Source of the DNA: Pseudomonas sp. 7P_10.2_Bac1
Lineage (GTDB): Bacteria > Pseudomonadota > Gammaproteobacteria > Pseudomonadales > Pseudomonadaceae
DNA: 64,000 bases
Assembly (NCBI RefSeq): GCF_025465935.1
Contig: NZ_JANLNV010000009.1
Location: forward strand, 1-64,000
Direction: 5' to 3'
The translations under genes were made by a program, and so were the position numbers. This document shows, piece by piece, positions 7,570 through 16,145 of the stretch. The first letter of the stretch is position 1. The number at the start of each line of letters is the position of its first letter. The notes beneath the pieces are model-generated. The model was given only the letters and a program-made list of their open reading frames with translations. It was not told the DNA's origin and ran no database searches.

Positions 7570-8901
7570 GTGCGTTCACTGTTTTGGCGCATTCTGGCCA
7601 GTTTTTGGCTGGCAATAGCTTTGGTCGCAGGGCTGTCGATTCTGTTGGGGCATATGCTCAATCAAGACGCCTGGATCCTGAGCCGCCATCCCGGCCTGCA
7701 TAATCTGGCGCAACAGTGGACTGAACGTTACGAAAGCCAAGGCCCGGATGCCGCCCAGGACTTCCTCGAACGTCGCAAGCGTCGTTATCACATTGACGTC
7801 CAAGTACTTAATGAAAGCGGTGATCCCGTGGTGGAAGGCACCTTCCCACGCCGTGCAGCGGTCTGGGAAGCCCGCCAGGGGCATGGTAAGGAGCAACTGC
7901 CGTGGCGCCGACTGACCGTGGAGTACACCAGCCCCAACACAGCCGAAACCTACTTGCTGATTTACCGTATTCCACACCCGGAGCTGGATGCCTGGCATCG
8001 TCAAAGCCTGATCTGGCCACTGAGCGCGCTAGGGATCGCACTGGTGGTGCTGACCCTGTTCAGTTTGCTGGTCACGCTGTCGATCACCCGCCCGCTGAGT
8101 CGCCTGCGCGGGGCTGTCCACGACCTGGGGCAAACCACCTATCAGCAAAACAGCCTGGCCCAACTGGCTTCGCGGCGCGATGAGTTCGGGGTGCTTGCCA
8201 CCGACTTCAACCGCATGGGCGCACGTTTGCAAAGCTTGATCGGCAGCCAGCGGCAATTGCTTCGCGATGTGTCGCACGAACTGCGCTCACCCTTGGCGCG
8301 TCTGCGCATAGCATTGGCCTTGGCCGAACGCGCCGGGCCGCAAGAGCGCGAAAAGCTCTGGCCGCGCCTGACCCGCGAGTGTGATCGCCTGGAATCCTTG
8401 ATCAGTGAAATCCTGGCGCTGGCCCGGGTGGATGCCGATCAGGCCAGCGCTGAACACATCGAATTGCCCCCGCTGCTTGCGGCCATCCAGAAGGACGCCA
8501 CCTTGGCCGCGCCCGAACAACGGGTGCAGCTCAATACCGAGCCCGATCTGAGCATCAGCGGCTGGCCGACCATGATCGAGCGCGCCGTCGACAACCTGCT
8601 GCGCAACGCTCAACGTTTTAACCCACACGATCAGCCAATTGAATTGACCGCCCAGCGCTCAGGTGAACACATCACCATCAGCGTGCGCGACCACGGGCCC
8701 GGGGTTGCCAAAGAGTATCTGGCGCATCTGGGTGAGCCGTTCTTTCGCGCGCCGGGCCAGACCGCTGCGGGGCATGGATTGGGCCTGGCGATTGCCCGCC
8801 GCGCTGCAGAGCGCCACGGCGGTCGGCTGCTGCTCGACAATCACCCGCAGGGTGGCTTTGTTGCCACGCTGGAGCTGCCGGTGGAGCCCAATGCCACTTA
8901 G
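7570..8901 (+). CDS. cpxS: Cpx-type sensor histidine kinase
   Basis: A 443-residue inner-membrane sensor kinase. There are two membrane segments (about 5-28 and 148-170) around a periplasmic domain, then HAMP (about 170-225). The phospho-acceptor is H237 in LLRDVSHELRSPLARLR. The ATPase domain shows the N box RAVDNLLRNAQRF, DHGPGV and GHGLGLAIARR. It starts at GTG 7570 with GAGGA 8 nt upstream. It should phosphorylate the response regulator encoded at 6086. The terminator before it separates its expression level from that of the chaperone gene. Confidence 0.88.
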   Translation: MRSLFWRILASFWLAIALVAGLSILLGHMLNQDAWILSRHPGLHNLAQQWTERYESQGPDAAQDFLERRKRRYHIDVQVLNESGDPVVEGTFPRRAAVWEARQGHGKEQLPWRRLTVEYTSPNTAETYLLIYRIPHPELDAWHRQSLIWPLSALGIALVVLTLFSLLVTLSITRPLSRLRGAVHDLGQTTYQQNSLAQLASRRDEFGVLATDFNRMGARLQSLIGSQRQLLRDVSHELRSPLARLRIALALAERAGPQEREKLWPRLTRECDRLESLISEILALARVDADQASAEHIELPPLLAAIQKDATLAAPEQRVQLNTEPDLSISGWPTMIERAVDNLLRNAQRFNPHDQPIELTAQRSGEHITISVRDHGPGVAKEYLAHLGEPFFRAPGQTAAGHGLGLAIARRAAERHGGRLLLDNHPQGGFVATLELPVEPNAT

Positions 8902-8910
8902 ACAAAAGAC

Positions 8911-8943
8911 TTCAGGAGCAGGCTTGCCTGCGACTTTTTGATC
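8911..8943. repeat. Degenerate REP half-element
   Basis: AGGAGCAGGCTTGCCTGCGAC resembles a REP arm with substitutions and is followed by TTTTTGATC, as in complete copies, but no full inverted partner is present. Confidence 0.5.
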
Positions 8944-8977
8944 TTGACCTGGCCTTTGATCCAAGAGGCCAGGTCAA
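8944..8977. terminator. Stem-loop between convergent cpxS and nitroreductase genes
   Basis: A perfect 11-bp stem TTGACCTGGCC/GGCCAGGTCAA with a 12-nt loop lies between two convergent genes. It has no T tract but is placed to act as a bidirectional 3'-end structure. Confidence 0.6.
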
Positions 8978-9048
8978 ACCGCGCTGGTCAATCGCGCAGT
9001 AAAGCCGGAACCCGCATAAGGCAGGACGGCCACTCATAGAGCCAACGC

Positions 9049-9609
9049 TTAGGCTGACCAGACCTTTACAAATTCGGCACTGTTCACTTTTGGCGCATCA
9101 CGCAGGTCGTTCTGCGGGGTGCCCAGGTACAGGAACGCAACCACCTCTTCGCCGTCTTCCAGACCCAGCCCCTTGGCCACGTGCGCGTTGTATGACAGCT
9201 CGCCGGTGCGCCACACCGCGCCAACACCTTGGGCAAACGCGGCCAGCTCAATGGCATGGGCCGCGCAACCGGCGGTAATCAGTTGCTCGGACTTGGGCAC
9301 TTTGAAGTGATCCTGCAAGCGAGCCACCACCACGACGATCAGCGGTGCGCGCAATGGCATAGCCCGCGCTTTGTCCAGTGCAGCCTGAGTCACTTCGCCA
9401 CCCTGCCCCTGCACGGCTTGCGCGAGGATTTCACCCAACTGGTTACGCGCCTCACCTTCAATCGTTAAAAACCGGTAAGGCCGCAGTTGGCCGTGATCTG
9501 GAGCGCGCAAGGCGGCCGCGAACAGGATTTCACGTTGTTCGGCCGTCGGCGCAGGATCAAGCAAGCGCGGAGCAGAAACACGGTGAAGCAAAGCGTCGAG
9601 AGCCTCCAT
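9049..9609 (-). CDS. Nitroreductase family protein (YdjA-like)
   Basis: A 186-residue FMN-dependent oxidoreductase of the compact YdjA subgroup. The N-terminus has LLHRVSAPRLLDPAPTAEQ and the FMN-binding APDHGQLRPYRFL, equivalent to the PS/DH-x-x-x-P-W motif of the family. ITAGCAAHAIELAAFAQGVGAVWRTGEL forms the conserved core helix. Family members reduce nitro compounds or quinones with NAD(P)H, but the natural substrate is unknown. It is convergent with cpxS and divergent from trkH. Confidence 0.9.
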   Translation of the reverse strand: MEALDALLHRVSAPRLLDPAPTAEQREILFAAALRAPDHGQLRPYRFLTIEGEARNQLGEILAQAVQGQGGEVTQAALDKARAMPLRAPLIVVVVARLQDHFKVPKSEQLITAGCAAHAIELAAFAQGVGAVWRTGELSYNAHVAKGLGLEDGEEVVAFLYLGTPQNDLRDAPKVNSAEFVKVWSA

Positions 9610-9669
9610 TGGCCACCTCCTGAAGAAAATGTGCGGCTATTCTAACGGTATCCATCGAAAGTCTGGCGG

Positions 9670-9697
9670 TTTACATCGCTCAGACCACAGGTAGAAT
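9670..9697 (+). promoter_or_regulatory. Candidate sigma-70 promoter of trkH
   Basis: TTTACA (9670-9675) and TAGAAT (9692-9697) are separated by 16 bp. The predicted start site is about 25 nt upstream of the trkH ATG. Confidence 0.5.
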
Positions 9698-9727
9698 GGC
9701 GCCCCCCTTCAAGCCCGAGCTGATTTC

Positions 9728-11182
9728 ATGGCATTGCCGACTTTACGCATTATCGGTTTTGTAATCGGCATCTTCCTGATTACGCTCGCGGTCAGCATGT
9801 CTGTGCCGATGCTGACGCTGGTCATTTTTGACCGCATGAGTGATCTGCCGTCCTTTCTCTGGGCCAGCCTGATCACCTTCCTGGCCGGGCTTGCACTGGT
9901 GATTCCGGGCCGCCCCGAGCAGGTTCACCTGCGACCGCGGGACATGTATCTGCTCACGGTGTCCAGTTGGCTGGTGGTGTGCATTTTTGCCGCGCTACCG
10001 TTTTTGCTGACACAGCACATCAGTTACACCGACTCGTTTTTTGAAAGCATGTCCGGGATTACCGCCACCGGTTCGACAGTGTTGAGCGGGCTGGACACCA
10101 TGACCCCCGGGATCTTGATGTGGCGCTCGATGCTGCACTGGCTCGGCGGCATCGGCTTTATCGGTATGGCGGTGGCGATTCTGCCCTTGCTGCGCATCGG
10201 CGGCATGCGCCTGTTCCAGACCGAGTCGAGTGACCGCTCAGAAAAAGTCATGCCGCGCTCGCACATGGTGGCGCGCTTGATTGTCGCTACGTATGTCAGC
10301 ATCACCATCCTCGGCAGCCTGGCGTTCTGGTGGGCTGGCATGAGCGTGTTCGACGCAATCAACCACGCAATGTCAGCGATTTCCACGGGGGGGTTCTCCA
10401 CCTCCGACCAGTCTCTGGCCAAGTGGACACAACCGGCAGTGCACTGGGTGGCCATCGTGATGATGATTCTCGGCAGCCTGCCCTTCACCTTGTATGTCGC
10501 CACCTTGCGCGGCCATCGCAAGGCTTTGTTCAAGGATCAACAGGTTCAGGGCTTGCTAGGGCTGCTGGTGGTGACCTGGTTCGTCATGGGCACCTGGATG
10601 TGGTGGACCACCGATATGTCGTGGTGGGACGCCTTCCGGCATGTGGCACTTAACGTCACGTCGGTGGTGACCACGACCGGCTTCGCTCTGGGTGACTACA
10701 GCCTGTGGGGCAACTTCTCACTGATGCTGTTTTTCTATCTGGGTTTTATCGGGGGCTGTTCGGGCTCTACGGCGGGCGGGATCAAGATTTTCCGCTTTCA
10801 GGTGGCTTACATTCTGCTCAAGGCCAACCTTAACCAACTGATTCACCCGCGTGCGGTCATCAAGCAAAAATACAACGGGCACCGCCTCGACGAAGAAATC
10901 GTGCGCTCGATTTTGACCTTTTCGTTTTTCTTCGCCATCACCATTTGCGTGATTGCACTGGCGCTGTCAATGCTGGGCCTTGACTGGATGACCGCCCTCA
11001 CCGGCGCCGCCAGCACCGTATCTGGCGTGGGCCCGGGGCTGGGCGAGATCATCGGCCCGTCCGGCAATTTTTCCACCTTGCCGGATGCCGCCAAGTGGAT
11101 TCTGTCGTTTGGCATGTTGCTCGGACGCCTCGAGATCATTACCGTGTTCGTATTGTGTGTTCCGGCGTTCTGGCGGCATTGA
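9728..11182 (+). CDS. trkH: Trk potassium uptake system membrane subunit
   Basis: A 484-residue inner-membrane K+ channel subunit that works with the cytosolic NAD-binding TrkA. The four P-loop repeats are recognisable by their selectivity-filter glycines: GITATGSTVL, AISTGGFSTSD, VTTTGFALGD and STVSGVGPGLG. The family signature MLHWLGGIGFIGMAVAILP is present. The length is normal for TrkH. trkA is not adjacent, which is usual in Pseudomonas. Confidence 0.96.
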   Translation: MALPTLRIIGFVIGIFLITLAVSMSVPMLTLVIFDRMSDLPSFLWASLITFLAGLALVIPGRPEQVHLRPRDMYLLTVSSWLVVCIFAALPFLLTQHISYTDSFFESMSGITATGSTVLSGLDTMTPGILMWRSMLHWLGGIGFIGMAVAILPLLRIGGMRLFQTESSDRSEKVMPRSHMVARLIVATYVSITILGSLAFWWAGMSVFDAINHAMSAISTGGFSTSDQSLAKWTQPAVHWVAIVMMILGSLPFTLYVATLRGHRKALFKDQQVQGLLGLLVVTWFVMGTWMWWTTDMSWWDAFRHVALNVTSVVTTTGFALGDYSLWGNFSLMLFFYLGFIGGCSGSTAGGIKIFRFQVAYILLKANLNQLIHPRAVIKQKYNGHRLDEEIVRSILTFSFFFAITICVIALALSMLGLDWMTALTGAASTVSGVGPGLGEIIGPSGNFSTLPDAAKWILSFGMLLGRLEIITVFVLCVPAFWRH

Positions 11183-11239
11183 TCCACCTGCACACTGCAA
11201 GCCCGCGCCACCCGGGCGCGTCTACTCAAGAGGTTCCGC

Positions 11240-11995
11240 ATGGGCCAGATCCTGTCACTGCGTCACTACCGCCAAGAGGTGATCGCGCATAGCCACGAGC
11301 ATGCGCAGGTGGTGATCAGTCTGTCCGGCTCACTCGCTTTCGAGATTGACGGCCGCGGTACGTTGTTGCGTCAACAGCACCTGGTGGTGGTGCCCGCCGG
11401 TGCGCATCACACCTGCGGCAGTGACCAAGGCAGCCAATGCCTGGTGCTTGATGTACCGAGCCAGGACTGGCTGGGTGAGTCGCTGGGCAGTCATGCCGAC
11501 GCCAGCCGACGCTTGCTCGACAGTGCCGGGCACTTGAGCCTCGACGCCAATCAACACCAGTTGGTGAGCTGGCTTGCCAACAGCCCGGTGAACGATCCCC
11601 TGATTGCCCGCCAAGGGGCGATCCTGTTGCTGGCAAGTCTGAACAACAGCGTCGCGCCGGTGACCGCAAAACGCCTGCCTTTTGCCGCACTGGATGCCTA
11701 CATCGATCAAAACCTCGCTTACCCGTTGCAGGTAATCGATCTGGCACGTGTCGCCGGTTTATCCTGCGCCCGCTTGCACAGCCGCTTCCTCAGTGAATGC
11801 GGGCTAACGCCCATGGATTACATTCGCCAGCGTCGCCTCAACTGTGCCTTGCAGCTGCTGCGCCATAGCGCCCTGCCCATGGGTGAAGTCGCCAGCCGGG
11901 TCGGCTACGCGTCGCAAAGCGCATTCAGCGCCGCCATGCTGCGTGAGTTCGGGGCTTCACCGTCAAAGCTGCGCCGCGAGTCTGGCGACAACTGA
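11240..11995 (+). CDS. AraC family transcriptional regulator with cupin sensor domain
   Basis: A 251-residue regulator with an N-terminal AraC-type cupin (HSHEHAQVVISLSGSLAFEID, residues 17-37) and a C-terminal pair of helix-turn-helix motifs (about 155-250). The C-terminal signature is MGEVASRVGYASQSAFSAAM followed by REFGASPSKLRR. The ligand is unknown. It lies 77 nt upstream of an EamA exporter on the same strand. A tandem repeat overlapping its own stop codon looks like its binding site, so it probably activates that exporter. Confidence 0.88.
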   Translation: MGQILSLRHYRQEVIAHSHEHAQVVISLSGSLAFEIDGRGTLLRQQHLVVVPAGAHHTCGSDQGSQCLVLDVPSQDWLGESLGSHADASRRLLDSAGHLSLDANQHQLVSWLANSPVNDPLIARQGAILLLASLNNSVAPVTAKRLPFAALDAYIDQNLAYPLQVIDLARVAGLSCARLHSRFLSECGLTPMDYIRQRRLNCALQLLRHSALPMGEVASRVGYASQSAFSAAMLREFGASPSKLRRESGDN

Positions 11996-12039
11996 CGCGA
12001 GTCCGGCGACAGACAGCCTCCGCCCCCCACCCTTAGACT
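11976..12039 (+). promoter_or_regulatory. AraC-type direct repeat and promoter before the EamA exporter
   Basis: GCGAGTCTGGCGACA (11976-11990) recurs as GCGAGTCCGGCGACA (11997-12011), 14 of 15 identical with a 21-bp period, the usual AraC half-site spacing. The second copy touches a possible -35 position (12011-12016), 17 bp upstream of TAGACT (12034-12039). Confidence 0.6.
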
Positions 12040-12072
12040 GCACGCCTTGCTTGTATCGACTTAAGGACTGCA

Positions 12073-12966
12073 ATGACTCCGCGTACCGCTTTGGGCGCCC
12101 TGCATATTGGCGCACTGATGTTTGGCCTGACCGGCGTGTTCGGCAAACTCGCCGCCGCGTCGGCTTCGATTATTGTGTTTGGCCGGGCCGGGTTCGCGGT
12201 GCTGGCACTGGCCTTCTTTGCTGCCCTGGCCAAAGGCACCCGCTGGAAAAAGCTGGCACTGCGTGACGCCCGCAACTTGCTGGTCAGCGGGTTGCTGCTG
12301 GCCGGGCACTGGGTGAGTTTTTTTGTCTCGGTGAAAATTGCCGGCGTGGCGATTGCGACCCTGGGCTTTGCCAGCTTTCCGGCGTTTACGGTGATTCTTG
12401 AAGGGCTGATTTTTCGCGAGCGCATCCGTCTCAACGAAATAGTACTGGTGCTACTGGTCAGCATCGGCCTGATTCTGGTGACCCCAAGCTTTGACCTGGC
12501 CAGCCAGGCCACTGAAGGGCTGATTTGGGCGGTTGCCTCGGGCTTGCTGTTTTCGCTGCTGTCACTGAACAACCGGGCCAACAGCGGGCGGGTGCCAGCA
12601 GTCCAGGCGGCAATGTGGCAAAACGCGGTGGTCGCCTTTTGCCTGCTGCCCTTTGCAGCGCCAGGCCTGAGTGCGGTTCAGCCGCTGGATTGGCTGTGGA
12701 TCGCTTTGCTCGGAGTGTTCTGCACAGGCGTGGCCCATAGCCTGTTTGTCGCCAGCCTGGCGGTGATCAAGGCCCGCACAGCGGCCGTGGTCTTTGCCCT
12801 GGAGCCGGTGTACGGCATCACCCTGGCGTGGCTGTTGTTCCATGAAACCCCAACGCTTCGCATGCTGATCGGTGGGGTTTTGATCATCGTCGCGATCGTA
12901 GTGTCGAGCCGCATGCCCAGTGGCCAGACGCTCAAAAAAGTCGAACAGGGTTCAGCCGCTCACTGA
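12073..12966 (+). CDS. DMT superfamily (EamA) exporter
   Basis: A 297-residue inner-membrane transporter with ten predicted membrane helices arranged as two EamA repeats. The second repeat includes ALEPVYGITLAWLLFHETPTLRMLIGG, a conserved EamA signature. Members export amino acids or metabolites or import drugs; the substrate cannot be deduced. It follows the AraC regulator and a matching direct repeat, which suggests inducible expression. It is convergent with the SelT-like gene, ending 6 nt within that gene's 3' end. Confidence 0.87.
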   Translation: MTPRTALGALHIGALMFGLTGVFGKLAAASASIIVFGRAGFAVLALAFFAALAKGTRWKKLALRDARNLLVSGLLLAGHWVSFFVSVKIAGVAIATLGFASFPAFTVILEGLIFRERIRLNEIVLVLLVSIGLILVTPSFDLASQATEGLIWAVASGLLFSLLSLNNRANSGRVPAVQAAMWQNAVVAFCLLPFAAPGLSAVQPLDWLWIALLGVFCTGVAHSLFVASLAVIKARTAAVVFALEPVYGITLAWLLFHETPTLRMLIGGVLIIVAIVVSSRMPSGQTLKKVEQGSAAH

Positions 12967-13247
12967 ACCCGGTCGTTGTGCCCCAGGTCACGCTGGGGGT
13001 CAATCTGATCGCGCACCCGCTGCTTGAGCACCTTGGCCTCGGGGAAGCCGCCATCAGTCTTGCGCTCCCAGATCTGCACGTCGTCACAGGTGATCCGGAA
13101 CACACCGCCTGTGCCCGGCTGCAGCGCCACTTGCCCCAGGTCGTCAGCAAAGGTGCTGAGCAGCTCTTGCGCCAACCAGGCCGCCCGGAGCAACCACTGA
13201 CACTGGGTGCAATAAGTTATGACAATTTGAGGCTTGCTGGCAGTCAT
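12960..13247 (-). CDS. SelT/SelW/SelH (Rdx) family thioredoxin-fold protein
   Basis: A 95-residue protein with the redox motif C13-T-Q-C16 in ITYCTQCQWLLRAAWLAQ, the Rdx signature. The downstream GTGGVFRI and WERKTDGGFPEAKVLKQRVRD segments are also family hallmarks. In selenoprotein W the first or second position is selenocysteine; here both are ordinary cysteines and no in-frame UGA is involved. A redox role is likely but unproven. The ATG at 13247 is chosen for its AGGAG site; the longer reading enters plpD antisense sequence. Confidence 0.88.
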   Translation of the reverse strand: MTASKPQIVITYCTQCQWLLRAAWLAQELLSTFADDLGQVALQPGTGGVFRITCDDVQIWERKTDGGFPEAKVLKQRVRDQIDPQRDLGHNDRVQ

Positions 13248-13279
13248 GTTTATGAAACTCCTGGGGTTGAAGGCGCCGC

Positions 13280-13285
13280 TATAAT
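13280..13285 (+). promoter_or_regulatory. -10 box of plpD
   Basis: A perfect TATAAT 30 nt before the plpD start. No convincing -35 is visible at 16-18 bp. Confidence 0.45.
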
Positions 13286-13314
13286 AGCCGCCTTTGCCGC
13301 TTGCCCAGAGACTC

Positions 13315-15501
13315 ATGATGCGCCGTTTGCTGATTTTCCTGCTCGTGTGTTTAACCCCATTGGCGCTGTTTGCAGCCGATAAACCCCAGCCGAAGATCGG
13401 CCTGGTGCTCTCAGGGGGTGCGGCCCGTGGCCTGGCCCACGTCGGCGTACTCAAGGCCCTGGAAGAACAAGGCATTCACATTGATGCCATCGCCGGCACC
13501 AGCATGGGCGCGGTGATCGGCGGGCTGTATGCCTCGGGCTACAAAATTGATGAGCTGGAAAAGCTCGCCCTGAGCATCGACTGGCAACAAGCCCTGTCCG
13601 ACAGCCCTGCTCGCGAGGACATCCCGTTTCGGCGCAAGCAGGATGACCGCGATTTTCTGGTCCGGCAAAAACTTAGCTTCCGTGACGATGGCAGCCTGGG
13701 CCTGCCCTTGGGAGTGATTCAGGGCCAGAACCTGTCCTTGCTGCTTGAAAGCCTGCTGGCACACAGCAGCGACGTACGCGACTTCGACAAGCTGCCCATC
13801 CCCTTCCGCGCCGTAGCCACTGACATCGTCAACGGCGAAAAGGTGGTGTTCCGCAAAGGCCACTTGCCGCAAGTGATCCGTGCCAGCATGTCGATTCCTG
13901 CAGTATTTGCCCCTGTAGAAATCAACGGCCAGTTGCTGGTCGATGGCGGCATGGTCGACAACATCCCGGTGGACGTCGCCCGGGAGATGGGCGTGGACAG
14001 AGTGATCGTGGTGGACATCGGCACCCCGCTGCGCGGGCGCAAGGAGCTCAACACCGTCTTCGACATTCTTAACCAGTCCATCACCCTGATGACCCGCAGC
14101 AACTCTGAGGTCCAACTGGCCACGCTAAAACCGGACGACGTACTGATCAAACCGTCGCTCGCGAGCATTGGCGCGACGGACTTTGGCCGCTCAGAAGACA
14201 TCATCAATGCCGGCTATCGCGCGACGCAGATTCTCGAAAACCGTCTGGCCAGCCTGCGCCAACCCGCCGACGCGCAACTGAGCATCGCCCGCTCTGCCGA
14301 AGAACGGACCCCGGTGATTACCGCGATCAAAATCGAGAACGATTCGAAAATCGACGACTCAGTGATCCGCTATTACATCCGCCAACCGGTCGGTGAGCCC
14401 TTGGATCTCGCACGTCTGCAACGGGACATGGGCACACTGTACGGCCTGGATTACTTTGACCAAGTGCAGTACCGCGTGGTGCACAAAGGTCAGGAGCGCA
14501 CCCTGGTGATCAGCGCCCGGGCCAAGCGCAGCGGCACCGATTTCCTGCGTCTGGGCATCAACCTCTCGGATGACATGCACGGCGACAGCGCCTTCAACCT
14601 CGGCGCCAGCTACCGGGTCAATGGCATTAACCGCCTGGGCGCCGAGTGGCTGACGCGGGTGCAAATCGGCGATAAGCAAGAGCTGTACAGCGAGTTCTAT
14701 CAACCGCTGGATGCGGGCTCGCGGTTCTTTGTGGCGCCGTATATCAACGCTCAATCGCAGAACGTCGAGGCCATTCTGGATAACGACCCGATTGCTGAAT
14801 ACCGTCTTGAGCGCTATGGATTTGGCTTGAACCTGGGCCGCCAGATCGGCAACAGCGGTGAGATCCGTGTGGGCGTCGGTGAGGCATGGGGCAAGGCCGA
14901 TGTACGAATCGGCGAGCGTGATTTGCCGAGCACCAGCTTCACCGAAGGCTTTTATGACGTTAAGTACTCGTTCGATTCGCTGGATAACGTTTACTTCCCG
15001 CACACGGGTGAAGACATCAGCTTGAACTTCCGCCAGTTTGACCCGGCGCTGGGCTCGGACGAGCGTTATCGCCAATGGGAATTCAACCTCGACAAGGCCC
15101 TGAGTTCGGGGCCGAACACCTGGATTCTGGGCGGGCGTTACGGGCGTACGCTGGACCAGGCCAACGTCGTGACCTCAAGCTTTTTGCTCGGCGGTGCGCG
15201 GCAGCTGTCCGGGTTCCGTGAGGATGCGATTTCGGGGCAGAACATCAGCCTGCTACGGGCTGTCTACTATCGGCGCCTGACACCGCGTTCGTACCTGCCG
15301 CTGGATTTCCCACTGTATGCCGGTGCGTCCCTGGAGCGCGGCCGCGCCTGGAACAATGACAACGAATTCGACAGTGGCTATATCAATGCCGCGAGCATTT
15401 TTATCGGTTTCGACACACCGCTGGGGCCGCTGAACTTCAGCTACGGCTTTAACGATGACAATCAGAAGGCGCTGTACCTGAACCTGGGGCAGACGTTCTA
15501 A
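13315..15501 (+). CDS. plpD: Type Vd secreted patatin-like phospholipase PlpD
   Basis: A 728-residue type Vd autotransporter, the same length as I recall for P. aeruginosa PlpD. After a signal peptide (1-21), the patatin domain (about 27-220) has the oxyanion loop SGGAARG, nucleophile S63 in GTSMG, and D210 in DGG, the Ser-Asp dyad. A POTRA domain (about 320-390, beginning TPVITAIKIEN) and a C-terminal 16-strand BamA/TpsB-type beta barrel follow, ending in a phenylalanine (LNLGQTF) as expected for an outer-membrane beta signal. It should hydrolyse phospholipids after export through its own barrel. Two tandem ATG codons (13315 and 13318) are possible starts. Confidence 0.93.
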   Translation: MMRRLLIFLLVCLTPLALFAADKPQPKIGLVLSGGAARGLAHVGVLKALEEQGIHIDAIAGTSMGAVIGGLYASGYKIDELEKLALSIDWQQALSDSPAREDIPFRRKQDDRDFLVRQKLSFRDDGSLGLPLGVIQGQNLSLLLESLLAHSSDVRDFDKLPIPFRAVATDIVNGEKVVFRKGHLPQVIRASMSIPAVFAPVEINGQLLVDGGMVDNIPVDVAREMGVDRVIVVDIGTPLRGRKELNTVFDILNQSITLMTRSNSEVQLATLKPDDVLIKPSLASIGATDFGRSEDIINAGYRATQILENRLASLRQPADAQLSIARSAEERTPVITAIKIENDSKIDDSVIRYYIRQPVGEPLDLARLQRDMGTLYGLDYFDQVQYRVVHKGQERTLVISARAKRSGTDFLRLGINLSDDMHGDSAFNLGASYRVNGINRLGAEWLTRVQIGDKQELYSEFYQPLDAGSRFFVAPYINAQSQNVEAILDNDPIAEYRLERYGFGLNLGRQIGNSGEIRVGVGEAWGKADVRIGERDLPSTSFTEGFYDVKYSFDSLDNVYFPHTGEDISLNFRQFDPALGSDERYRQWEFNLDKALSSGPNTWILGGRYGRTLDQANVVTSSFLLGGARQLSGFREDAISGQNISLLRAVYYRRLTPRSYLPLDFPLYAGASLERGRAWNNDNEFDSGYINAASIFIGFDTPLGPLNFSYGFNDDNQKALYLNLGQTF

Positions 15502-15511
15502 GCTGTGCTCT

Positions 15512-15580
15512 TACAGGAGCGAGCTTGCCTCGCGATCTTTTAAACGATCAAAAGATCGCGAGGCAAGCTCGCGCCTACAG
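15512..15580. repeat. REP pair (nearly perfect inverted repeat)
   Basis: AGGAGCGAGCTTGCCTCGCG and its complement flank GATCTTTTAAACGATCAAAAGATC, giving an almost perfect long hairpin between convergent plpD and marR. Confidence 0.9.
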
Positions 15581-15594
15581 ATAGGGAATGGGAA

Positions 15595-16029
15595 TCAGTT
15601 TTTTTCGAGATTTTCGAGGATTCGCTTGTGCACGCGCATGCAGATGCGTTGCTCTTCTTCGTCAATGCCGACAAACAATTCCTGACGCAACGCAGTGGCA
15701 ATGGCCTCGATCTGGGAAATCAGAGGCCGGGCAGTTTCACTCAATTCAATTTTTTTGGCGCGACGGTCTTCCAGTACCGCCTGGCGTTGCACCAACCCTT
15801 GAGCTTCCAGGCTGTCGAGCAAACGTGCAAGAGTCGGACCTTCAACCCCGACGCTTTGCGCCAATTCCCGCTGGGTAGGCTTGCCATCAAAGCGTGCCAA
15901 GTGCAGCAGCACCAGCCAGCGGGCTTGCGATAGACCGAGACCGGCCAGGCGTCGGTCCAGCTCAGCGCGCCAGCCACGGGACATTTGGGCCAGCTGCATA
16001 CCAAAACGGTGTTGATCGGTTAACGGCAT
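15595..16029 (-). CDS. MarR/SlyA family transcriptional regulator
   Basis: A 144-residue winged-helix regulator. The recognition region reads QRELAQSVGVEGPTLARLLD and the wing is the VLEDRRAKKIELSE segment with the conserved DRR. LSQARWLVLLHLARFDG precedes it as in SlyA. The ligand and targets are unknown. Neither neighbour (plpD, recQ) is an obvious target, but a 13-bp dyad just upstream of its start suggests autoregulation. Confidence 0.9.
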   Translation of the reverse strand: MPLTDQHRFGMQLAQMSRGWRAELDRRLAGLGLSQARWLVLLHLARFDGKPTQRELAQSVGVEGPTLARLLDSLEAQGLVQRQAVLEDRRAKKIELSETARPLISQIEAIATALRQELFVGIDEEEQRICMRVHKRILENLEKN

Positions 16030-16063
16030 AAAAAACTCAATGTTTAGACTGAAAAATAGTGAA

Positions 16064-16076
16064 ACTAATTGTTAGT
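16064..16076. promoter_or_regulatory. Dyad upstream of marR (possible autoregulatory operator)
   Basis: ACTAA-TTG-TTAGT is a perfect 5-3-5 dyad, AT-rich like known MarR/SlyA sites, 35 nt upstream of the marR start. Confidence 0.45.
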
Positions 16077-16145
16077 CAGCTAAGCATGGAGCTTGCTCAT
16101 AGGCAAGACCTGAGCGTCAATCAATTCGTTACATGCCAGTAACGT

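Noticed and set aside
12960..13247. Possible selenoprotein at the SelT/SelW-like gene
   Set aside because: The redox motif is C-T-Q-C with ordinary cysteine codons and there is no in-frame UGA, so no selenocysteine is needed.
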